A stretch of 33,334 bases of DNA from Chloromonas sp. AAM2 (Eukaryota; Chlorophyta; Chlorophyceae; Chlamydomonadales; Chlamydomonadaceae): assembly GCA_004335635.1 (NCBI GenBank), contig QAXH01002071.1:1-33334 (forward strand). Reading direction: 5' to 3'. Positions 1-10,100 of this stretch are shown one piece after another. How positions within the stretch are numbered: the first letter of the stretch is position 1; each line of letters starts with the position of its first letter. Below the pieces are notes generated by a model. That model searched no databases and had not been told where the DNA came from. It was given only the letters and a program-made list of their open reading frames with translations. The position numbers were made by a program, and so were the translations under genes.

Positions 1-84
1 ACCGAGTGTCACTGCATGGCTAGGCCCAGATACTCCCAGTACTGGTGCCTGCAAACGCCCCCGTCAGTGCCCGTGCCTTTGCAG

Positions 85-3000
85 GTCGGCAGTCGACCGG
101 TACCTCAAGGACTTCGTGACTCAACGCAATGTAGGCCACACACACAGCCCAGGGGATGCTTCATGATCTGATTGGCCATAGCATGATGGTCGAGTGGGCT
201 GTCCTGACTGATGAGATGGTGGTCATCAAGCATCATGCCTGCATGTTTCAGCTATTTGCACCTCGCCTTGTTCACTAGGGCTGCTGCACAAGACGGCAGC
301 GCACACTGTGTTAGATTATACCTGTGTTATAGGTTGTCAAGTACGTGCGGCTATGCTGTTGGTTACCAGCGCACACCACAGGGCGGATCCCATGTTGAAT
401 GTGCGGTGGCCCAGGTGGTGTTCTGGGCCAGTGCCACCAAGGCAGTCCTCGCCCGCCAGCAGCGGCGGTTGGGTCGGTTGGTCCTGAACGAGCGGAGCAT
501 CCCCATCACAGACGAACAGGCTCTGCCGGCCGTGCTGCAGGTGGGTTCTCTGCATGTGTGTCAGGGGCTGCAGGCACACGGGCACAGGACAGGGCAGCGT
601 TCAAAAGCAGGTTAGCTGCATCAGCGGGGAGTGGAACCGCCTTTGTGATAGAATATCTGCCGGGCGAACCACGCAGCTTATGCCAAGTACCGTCAAGCCA
701 GTCTCACTGGTTGAGTGAGTGCCTCCTCGCGTCATGCTCTGCTGCTCATGCCACACCTCGGCGGCTCACTCCCGGCAGGGTGTCACTCACGCCATTCAGT
801 TGGAGCCACTGCTCACGGACTGGTTACTTGATACCCTTGAGGGATGTATGTTTGCAGTCTGACTGGTCGAGTGCTTTGCCTGTGCCGTGCCCCTTACGCC
901 GCATGCCTGTGCCCCTCCCTCGCAGGGTTTTAAGGAGATGGGCGGGGTGCGGGGCGTGGGGCTGTCAAGGGACCTGGAGGCGTGGCGCCAACGCGTGCTG
1001 TGGCTAAGGTCGGGCACAAACTCCGCAACTGCACCAGGATCTCGCTGAGGGCATTAGCCCACTTACATGGCATCAGCAAGCTGACCCAGTGTCGACATGC
1101 AAGGTTGCAGATCAACCGTCATGACTTGCTGCATACAATTCCCTTTGTTGGTACAACATTACAAGATGTGACTGTGTGAGTGTGGCCCCAGGCGCACAGA
1201 CCTTGCCACCAGCAGTCCTCCCGCCTCCAGCCTACCCGACCTGTCCGATGAAGCTCTGCTAGCCAGGTGAGATACAGGCTGTGGTTTGAATCAAGACGCT
1301 GACCCTCACCTGCAGAAGCCGCAACTCAGTGGGCGGCCAACATGCAGTTTAATCAACGACCCATCTCCGCAACTGCAGTGCTCACAACTGATGTTGCAGT
1401 GCACGCAGCGCAGTGTGAATGCAGAGCAGCATGGACGTGTTCCAACCAGCACCAGCACCAGCACCAGCACCAGCACCAGCACCAGCACCAGCACCAGCAC
1501 CAGCACCAGCTCTTATGCCGTGGCGGCATGCAGAGCCTGTTGTACTCATGTCCTCAACCTCCTGCCCTGTGTGCGGTCGCAGCGCCCCATCCTGGTTGCC
1601 TCCCTACCTGATGGGGGTCAGGACCAAGGCCGATCTCACACGCCTTGACTGGACAGCCATACTGAGGGTGAGTGCAGGGCCGGCTGTCCTAGTACTACAA
1701 GTGTGTTGTTCACGCTTGTACTGTGCGTATGCATATTGGCTTAAATGATGTTTGGCTAGCTTTCACCCATCACCGTTACCGCAAAACTGAATCAGGCAGC
1801 CTTGCCAGAGTCGCCTGTGCACGTGGTAGGCTTGGCTGCTGCTGCACTTTGCGCTGACGTGCTACAATCAGGCGGTTTTCAGCACTTGTACAATGGTTTT
1901 GAGGTTCGTTGCATTTGGAAGGGCAGTTGGCTACTGCATGTCAATCGCTGCTTGGCTGCTCCTTGCCTTGATGGAACGTTTTGAACAGCGGGCAGCTGAC
2001 TGATGCGCATGACAGCTGTTGCTTGACATGCTTGCTGCACATGTTTCAGTGCATGGTGAGCCGCGATGATGCTGCGCGTGTGGAGCGCGAGGTGCCTTCC
2101 TCAGTGCTGCTGCCGACCGGCACACATGCGCGCATCGACTACAGCCGCGACCCCCCCACAGCCAGCTGCCGCATACAGGTGCGACCCGCCAAGCAGCACG
2201 TATTCAGGGACAACACACAGGGCGATCAAGCTCATGGCTGCTGGCAGATTCAACTCTGTTGTGTTTAAATTACTTCTGCAGCAGACGAAGAGGTTGTGTG
2301 CACAGGCATCACAGTTTTGCACACACGCCACTCGACACGTCTACGGAAAGAGGCACATGCAATATTGCATGATGCGGCGCGCTGGTGAGCATGTGTTTGT
2401 GTTTGTGCTGTCCTGCAGGAGGTGTTCGGCTTGGCCGAGACGCCGCGTGTGGCGGGGGGGCGCGTGCCCGTGGCGCTGGAGCTCCTGTCGCCCGGCCAAC
2501 AGCCCATGCAGGTCAGCGCACACCTGGAAGTGGTAAACACGGTGCCAGGAACTGAGTCTGTCTGAAGCCACATTACGCTGCAGCACAACAGACTGGACGG
2601 CTAAAAAGTGCTCAAATACCTCAAGCAACCGACACAACACACGCTTCTTGTACTTATGGGTCTTGAAATACTGTCTCATGTTCTTCTTCCTCGGTCTTCC
2701 ACTGAGAACCTCCTGTTGCTGTTTGCAATGCCGCTGCCTGCAGATCACCCGGGACCTTGCCAGTTTCTGGCGCACGTCCTGGGCAGCCGTGCGCAAGGAG
2801 GGCAAGGGGCGGTACCCCAAGCACTACTGGTCAGTGCACGCTTGTGCTCCGTAGGCTTGTAGGCGACCAACCTCTTCGTTCCGGGACAGCCCCTTCGTGC
2901 CAATCACTACAGCCATATCGGTCCCCTGCTTCATGAGTTCAAGGACCTGTCTGTCGCTCATCTGCCTTCGCATCTCCTACCAAGCCCAATAGCAACGACA

Positions 3001-3259
3001 ACTGCTCGACTGCCATATCTGAGTTTGAGTTGTTGCCTGCATGTGGTGTGGCTGCTCTGTGTGTCTCCTGGCTCGCAGGCCCGACGATCCGTTGGAAGCC
3101 GAGGCAACCCGCATGACCAAGAAGGCCATGGCACGCCAGGCGGAGGCCGCTGAGGCAGCAGGCGCCCCTGCTCCCGGAAACAGCAAGGTGCCGTCGGGCA
3201 AGGGCGCTGCTCGCACATCCCCGACAGCCAAGAGCACTGCCAAGGGCAAGAAGAGATGA
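85..3259 (+). CDS. hrpB: HrpB-type ATP-dependent DExH helicase, C-terminal part (5' end outside window)
   Basis: Nine exons with matching phases: 85-130, 415-540, 926-1008, 1216-1266 (NAGNAG acceptor, 1213 also possible), 1583-1667, 2050-2178, 2419-2511, 2744-2829, 3079-3259 (stop TGA). They give about 293 residues. The order of blocks follows bacterial HrpB after its helicase core: RRLGRLVLNER, then LPDLSDEALL, WLPPYLMGVRTKADL, VPSSVLLPTGTHARIDYS, EVFGLAETPRVAGGRVPV, ITRDLASFWR and VRKEGKGRYPKHYWPDDP. The last blocks are the HrpB C-terminal domain and are nearly the bacterial consensus. The ATPase motifs must lie upstream of the window. The protein ends in a basic, Ala/Lys-rich tail of about 45 residues not typical of bacterial HrpB. 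HrpB is a bacterial RNA-helicase-like protein of poorly known role; organelle targeting is plausible here but cannot be seen. The first exon boundary is the least certain. Confidence 0.9.
1445..1510. repeat. (CACCAG)n hexanucleotide microsatellite in a helicase intron
   Basis: About ten uninterrupted copies of the CACCAG hexamer lie inside the intron 1267-1582. Because the unit is six bases, every plus-strand frame stays open and gives low-complexity PAPAPA, STSTST or HQHQHQ peptides. Splicing from 1266 to 1583 is phase-perfect and joins two conserved HrpB blocks, so the repeat is intronic. Confidence 0.95.
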
Positions 3260-3292
3260 TGATGTGCACGTTGCCATCTCACAAGCAACGTT

Positions 3293-3297
3293 TGTAA
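3293..3297 (+). terminator. TGTAA polyadenylation signal of the helicase gene
   Basis: TGTAA lies 34 bases after the helicase stop codon. TGTAA is the usual polyadenylation element of chlorophyte nuclear genes. The short 3' UTR it implies is an inference. Confidence 0.6.
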
Positions 3298-3452
3298 GGC
3301 GATTTGCCCGGACTGACTGACCGAGACCGGAATACGAGAATTGCGCACTCGTATCAATTTGCATTCTTCTACCTGCCTTGTGGCATGACATGGCAAGCTG
3401 GTCCTCTGTGTAAAGGCATCGCTTCATTTCATTTTCTGGTATGCAACCCAGT

Positions 3453-3457
3453 TTACA
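3453..3457 (-). terminator. Candidate TGTAA polyadenylation signal of the macroglobulin gene
   Basis: TTACA on the plus strand reads TGTAA on the minus strand and is the first such element downstream of the macroglobulin stop at 3926-3928. It would give a 3' UTR of about 470 bases. Transcript evidence is absent. Confidence 0.35.
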
Positions 3458-3925
3458 TAGTGCAATCAACGCGCACTGATGTGTGGATACCAGATGAACA
3501 CCAAGGACACATCACGCGAAGAAGGAACGTCGATTTCCACGAATTGGGCTCAACAAAACTTGCTAAGTGCACAGATTGGGAAACAACCAGCAATCAAATG
3601 CAGGCATGGCACTGCAATTCAAATTTCTTGGCAGATTAACTTTCAAATCACAGAATGAAGCAGCTGGCCTCAAGTATGTACAGAGCAGAATGATAAATGC
3701 GAAATCCAATTTGGCGAGGATGCTGTACGCACAAAATCGCGCATACCAACAAGGACTGAACAGTCCTCACACCGATTGCAAGCGATCAATGGCAGTCAGA
3801 TGTATCATGAATTTCAACGCTGGCTTCCAATGGGGCCACATGCTTCTGGTTTCCATGTCCAACGAAAGCAAAATGTAAACCAATTAATCGGTCTTGCGCA
3901 AGGTCTTTGGTTTCATCATCAGCAC

Positions 3926-4120
3926 TCAAGAGGCTTGCATGTCGCATGTCTCGCCCGTCCAGCCAGCCACGCATATGCAGGTCCCGTCTACAGTGTTGCA
4001 TGCGCCATGGCCGCTGCAGTCCTTTGCGCATCCCTTGGGAGCTGGAGAAGGGGAGAGGGGCACGGCTGCACTGCCAGCACCTCCCACTGTGAACACGCTT
4101 GACGCTGTCATGCCCATGAC
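3926..4120 (-). other. EGF-like module encoded by the last macroglobulin exon
   Basis: The last exon reads a Pro/Ser-rich linker, then six cysteines spaced C-x3-C-x5-C-x6-C-x-C-x8-C (residues 2176-2204), with CSGHGAC and CVAGWTGETC typical of extracellular EGF-like domains. Four residues follow before the stop. The spacing predicts three disulfides and an oxidising, extracellular location. Confidence 0.88.
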
Positions 4121-7100
4121 CTGCAATCATCATGTCAACATCAGTGAGTCGGAAACCCAGACCAAAAGTGAAGAAACATGCAGGGCACAGCAGGCCAAGG
4201 ATACAACCAGTCGCGGCTTTGCAGAGCCAACATATGCAACAGGCCATCTGCATTGTCAACATGTAGCACCTGAGGCGGACTTAGCGGTCACTCCACTCCA
4301 GAGCCAGCAAACCTGTTCTTATGGCCAACAGTTTCATCACCACCTACCTCTGGTTGGTCATCGGCCGAGGCCTTGATTGGCGGCAGCTGGAACGCACCCT
4401 CCGTGGCGGCAACTGCGCTGTATGCGACAGTGTGGGTGCCCGCCATCAGGCGCTGCCATCGCCACGTCACACGTGCTGGGCGGATTTCCTGCATGCACAG
4501 CACCGGGAATACAACGTGCATTCCCTTATTGCAGCAACAGCGACTGCACACCAGCCAATACCGACTACAATTGTTAAGTACTGCCCTGTGCCTGGAATGT
4601 GCTGCAGAACACTGTATAAGTGGCTGAGCACCTGCAGGCAGTCGGCTAAAGCGGTGTGTTGGCCAGCAATCAGGTTGCCTTTTGTTGTTCATGTGGCATG
4701 GCACACTGTGGCAGCATGACAGGTTACTGCCCTTGAACTCTCCCGTAGCGTAGCGCGGGCTTCTGCTCCAGTGTGTGCCAGAGTGTGAACTAACTACATG
4801 CAAGCTACATTGACCCGGGGCACAAATTCAGTGGGCATGACTACACCGAGTGATGGCGCACCTGTGCTGGGCAGACGGGCCACCACCACGACCGAAAGTA
4901 GCCGGCAAACGCATCGCCCGCCCACATGGCCAGGGGGCAGTTATCCCCGGTGCCGCTGCCTGCTGAGGTGAGCGGGTCCAGGGGCTCCAGGCCACCCGCA
5001 GTCAGCGCCTCCACAGTCACAGCCCTCAGGTCGTCGGGACTGGTCACCTGACGGCATCAGACAGGGGCGCATTTGTGCAAAGCAGCATGTTGGTGTGGCA
5101 CATTACGACCCAGGCACCTCGGCCCACATGGCAGAAGAAAACGTGCACATGTCTTTGCGACGTGCATGGGGAAAGATGAGGTGCACAATGGCTGAGATCC
5201 GGGCTGTCGGGCAGCGTAACAACAGGCAACAGAGTGAGTGAGCTGCTAGGCACACTAGGCAACAGTCGAGAGCTGCTAGGCACACGCAAGTCAGGATTAA
5301 GTGTTGGTTTCCCCACCTGCACCGTGACCTGAAGCAATGCTGCCAGGGGTGCTTGCTGCAAAGGTGGGCCCGTGGCCTGGCCAGTCAGCGGGTCAGTGGC
5401 CTGGATGACCGAGGACACCCAGATGCCCCGGTAGGTGGGGAAGGGCAGCGGCTTGAGCGGAACAAAGGACAGGCCGGCAGACACGCTCACCTGCAGGAGC
5501 GAGGTCACAAGGACATTATTTCTACACCTCTTCGGCATGGCAAGACTTGATGTCATGCAGCATTGGGTTAGGTGCAAGGTTTCAAGCAGCCTATGGCTTG
5601 AAGGTGGGCTCTGTCATGGTGAAGTGGTATTCAGGTGATTCAGCAATACCGCGCTGGTGCACTTCCATCAATAAGCAGTGCACGAGTGTCACTTTGCACC
5701 TCACCTCTCCCTTGCCCGTCACGTTGAATGTAAGGTCAGGTGGTGGGGATGGCAGTTGACTCCAAGGGGTGGACGAGCGGGGAAGGGGCCGGCCGGAAGT
5801 GTTCGCATTGAAGTTGGCCTGAGGTCGCAAACAAACGGCATGGAACCTGCAGATGAAATCTTCCGTTATACATAATCAGGAAAGTACTGCCTGCATTGCA
5901 AAGGACTCCCAAGGCCGTGAGGCTTTAGTGCGATTACCGATTCACGCACACACGCGTTCAAAACCACATGTTGTGTTTCTGCTGCATTCTTCTCTGTCTA
6001 TTACCGTACTCACTGTGAGAACAGTCTTGTCGCCTACAGTTGCCCTGACGCTCAGGTCAGGCTGCGTGCTGCCCGCGGCCTGGTCGTACAGGGCCAAGCT
6101 GGACGCCACCAAAGCAGTCACCTGCATATACACATGCATGGAACGTAGTGGGGTGGATTCATGTCTCTGGATACCAACCGTTCTAGGTGTTGCGGTGGAG
6201 CTAGCCACATGCAATTTCTAGCCACACCCTGGCTCAGACGCAGTGACTAGTTGGGTACACTGAGCCGGGCCATGGCCTCTACTAGTTTGGTGTAGGCCCA
6301 GCATGCCCAGTGCGCAGTATCATGTCCGGCATGCTTAAGCTCACCCAAGCTGACTGCGTTTGCGGTGGCAGGATGCTTGTGAAGACGCCGCTACTGGTTG
6401 CGTCAGGCGCGGCGAGGTGGGCAGCTATCTTCTGCAACAGGATCGCGTCCTTCGGCCTGGCCAGCGCTACCAACAGCCGCAGTGCCAGCGCCTGTGTCTC
6501 CAGTGGCGCGGCCCCGCTTGCCCCGGGGGAGGCGGCCAGGTAGGCAGTGCGGGCCGTCACACGCACAGAGCTGATCACGGCGTCAGCAGTGGAGGAAATA
6601 AAGTCATCATACTTCGTATTCCCTGTGGCCTGCAACAAGTCAAACACAAGTTTGAAGGGCTTGAGTGCAGTAGGCTTGTGGAAAGCTGGGCCTGCAGAAA
6701 TTGAGTGCAGAAAGAATGGTGCACTGCATGCAAGGGTCAGCTGAATACAATGTCCCGGCTCCCAGTGAATTGTGACGGGCTAAGTGATGACAAGTTGCTG
6801 GGCCTACCTCGAGGGCCAGTGCAGTGAGCAGCTGCACGGTGAGGCTGGCGTTGGGTGCTGCCTTCAGCAGAGGTGCCAGGGACAGGTCGGTGCTGCAGGC
6901 AGCATTGTGGCACAGCATTCGCATCAACCGCAGTGCGAGTGACTCACAGGTGCATCCTTGCGCATGTTCGTGAATCGGCCAATTTAGTGCAAAAGCACAC
7001 GGTAGCTCGATTGTGGCTTGGCCGCTCAGACAGCAGGCTTGCAAACCAATTGTACGCAGTTCATTGGGATTTGCATTCTGAAGCCATGCACGCAACGTTG

Positions 7101-10100
7101 AAGGATGTTGCCAGAGACGGCGCACTCCTCACTCGCCTGACATTGCTGTCGTAGGTGCACACGCCACCTAGCTCCCCTGCCTGTGCCGAGCCGCATGTCG
7201 CTGGTTGCCACTCAGCACCCACGACAACTCTGCGATCAGTGTGGAAGCCAACATGTGCAGCGACTCAAGTCAGCTTGGATTGCAGCCATCAGCGCACAGC
7301 GCCAGCAGATGCTCATGATGTACAACGATCATCATAAGCAAATTTATGCCGAATGCCTCGCATGAAGTATACCCGCTCTCGATCAAACTGCTTTCAGGCG
7401 ATGAAAAGTGAGCTGCCGAGGCGCATGATTGCAGCACAGGCCATCAGCTGCACTAGGGAGACACGTGCGCTATCTGGGCAGGGTGAATGGTACTGCAACC
7501 TATGTTGCGGCAAGTGCCAGCCGACACAATGGAGTGCATGCAGCAAATGTGGCACGCACCAGAACCCATGCGCACCTGACCCATGCCTGTGTAAACCAGT
7601 CCTGGTATGCCTGTGGTGGGTTGGCGTTGCGCAGGGATGTGGCGTCCTGCACCAGCTGCCGTGCCGCAGCCACCCGCCAGACGGGCACATTGACCAACAC
7701 GCCCTCCCATGCAGCCCTGAGTGCAGTGCCCGAGTAGCTGAGGCCCGAAAGCAGGTAGGCGGCCTGGGCATTGAGGACGATGTCCGCACGGTTTGGCGTG
7801 TAGCTCCAGCGCTCTGCGGGCAGACATGGACGCCACTTGACTGTCAAATGCTGCACATGAAACCGATCTTACAAGCTTGCCACGCTGCACCATACACGCC
7901 AGACTGTACATGCAGTGATCAATTGCTCGCTCTATTTTCGCCCCTCCAGTCCTTAAGTATCTGGTACTTCACACCCCTGCTACTTCACACACACATAAAC
8001 ACATAAACAAACTATACATTTAAACAACTAAACAAACTAAACATCTCCTGCTTTACACAGTGCTATCTCATACCTAGTGGATACAGCAGCAGGCCTAGAG
8101 TCCTGTCCGTGAGGGTTGCGAGCGCATCCAGGCCGTCGCTTGCGTTGCTCTGCTGCAACGCAGTCATTGGCTGCTTGTACTTTGCCAGCACAGGCGGCAC
8201 TATGGCCAGGGCTAGGCCGGTGGTGGCATCCAAGGGGTCGCCAGGCCTGCACACACAACAACAAGGCTTGGCTTACAGGGGCAATGACTGTTGCTCATCT
8301 TCAGCCGTTCATGAGGCATGATCGTGGACGTCGACTACAACGTGCAGCGTTCACAACTATCAACTGTTCTGCACTTTCATTGAGCACTGCAAATCCATGA
8401 CAGACCAGCTGGATCTGGTAACGTGCTCGAGGATAAGGTTGCATTGAGGTTGCTGAGAGTAGTCTGTCTGTTGCCCACCGCTGTGTGGCCCTTTGGGCGG
8501 CTACAGCATTGGTTGCAGCAATGATGGCAGGCAGGTAGCCCACCCCTGCCGTCAGCTCAAGACCGCCACTGCCACGCACAGCGGCCGGCAGCTGCAAGCC
8601 CTCCTGCCATCGACTGCCACTTCCAGATTCGTTGTCCTGCCGCAGCGCAAAGGACGTCGCGACAAACACAGCTGACTGCTGAGGCAGCACCGGGACGGCG
8701 GTTGACAGAACATCAGTCGCACCGGCACTGTCTGTGGCTGTGAACTGGAGCTTGGCTGTGCCCAGGGTAGCAGCACTCATGTTGAACCGCGCCTGCAGCA
8801 GAGCAAACCAAGGAAACTTCAGCGCCCCGATGTGGTGCTGGCTTTGCCTCAAGTAAACAGCCACATCATGCTGTCCCGGACAACAATCGTCAAGCGTGGC
8901 AAGTGAACAAACAAGCAGGCAAGGGCCAGGCTTTGTCAAGCCTCTTGCGTTTTGCAAGCACTTCTACGCACCTCTGCCTGGTTGTTTTTGCCTGACAGGG
9001 TGACCTTGACAGAGTTGGACTGCGACAGCAGCCTGACCGGTCCCTGCTCCCGGGCCGGCTGCAGCTGCACTGTCACCTCAAAGGAGGGGGCATCAGCGCC
9101 CAGGCCCGGGGAAGTCACCAGCACACCAGCCTGCAAACGCACAAGCAGCAGTCGCTGCTGAAACATGCATTTTGGTCACGATTCCAAACGCACCCATCCA
9201 CACTATGCCATCATCGACCCAGTGCACTAGGTCTGACTGTCAAGTACATCACTGGCGATGGTAGTGTTGCCGTAACAAGCAGCAGCAATCATTGAACTTA
9301 AATTCATTCGTCCCTGAGTTGCAGGACACATCCCATTGACGAAAGATGAAACAACAGCAGCAACAACAACAGCAAGCTGCCCACCCACCAGAAACGTGTC
9401 TCCAGTGCGCACGATGCGCGGCAGGGAGGCTGTGAGCGACAGGGACCGGCGCACGGCCAGGGACGACTCACCACCGCCCAGGGCAGACACACCCCGTGAC
9501 ACGGCATACGCCCTGACAACACAGGGTGGAAAGGTGCATTCAAAGGGTGTTGAGCGGCTCCAGCCATAACCTTGTGGCGTGCTGGTCCAGTCACTCAAGC
9601 AAGGTGCATCATAGGGTAATCAAAGACAAGATGAGGCAGCTGAGCCGCAAACATGACCTTGTGGCCTGCTAGTTCGTTGAGCCTGTGCATGTCGGGTAAT
9701 GGATTCAATGCTCAGCCCTGTGGCGCCCTTGCAACAGCTCAGTTGTCTTCATGGCCCAGGCTGTCTGCGAGCCACGCCCAGCAAAAACTCTGCCAAGTCA
9801 GTCTCACCTGACGATGAACGTGCCCAGGTTCATTGGAGCTCTGAAGTCAGCAGAAACTGCACCATTGTCGGTTGTTTTTCGCACCACAAACATAGGTGTC
9901 GCCATGAAATTGGAAGACACTCGCACACTGGACGATGTGCCTGCATTTCCACCTCCGCCTCCGCCTGCGGCCTGTGCTTTGGAGTCTTCTTGGGCGGACG
10001 GTGAAAGTACGGGAAGAGCTGCAGACAAACCAACAACACTCGAGTTCTTCCCCAGCCCATCTATGTACTTTGCATGTGTGTATATGCTCCATGCCCTTGT

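Larger units (their letters stand above)
3260..3925. other. Convergent 3' intergenic region
   Basis: This stretch separates the stops of the helicase (+) and macroglobulin (-) genes. It is AT-richer than the exons and I see no coding pattern, RNA gene or repeat in it. It holds the two presumed 3' UTRs. Confidence 0.6.
3926..9927 (-). other. Macroglobulin gene exons 29-42 (A2M signature, toroid and C-terminal domains)
   Basis: Exons in transcript order: 29, 9927-9808 (an acceptor further upstream would add a Gly-rich linker); 30, 9512-9389; 31, 9130-8972; 32, 8792-8479; 33, 8246-8074; 34, 7813-7597 (donor uncertain); 35, 6892-6808; 36, 6629-6345; 37, 6121-6014; 38, 5818-5705; 39, 5490-5317; 40, 5047-4862; 41, 4488-4348; 42, 4120-3926. 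Exon 29 matches the alpha-2-macroglobulin domain start (VRVSSNF, GAVSADFRAPMNLGTFIVR). Exons 32-37 give the alpha-helical toroid. Exons 40-41 give the receptor-binding-like end with TAGGLEPLDP and TEGAFQLPPIKA. Exon 42 carries the EGF-like module and the stop. Confidence 0.82.

Noticed and set aside
1286..1748. Overlapping open frames with PAPAPA, STSTST and HQHQHQ peptides
   Set aside because: They come from the CACCAG microsatellite inside a phase-consistent intron of the helicase gene; only 1583-1667 is exon.
6360..6704. Plus-strand frames of about 100 codons
   Set aside because: They are shadows of macroglobulin exon 36 in a GC-rich stretch.
7353..8006. 217-codon plus-strand frame
   Set aside because: It is antisense to macroglobulin exon 34 and has no recognisable family pattern; the minus-strand reading is conserved.
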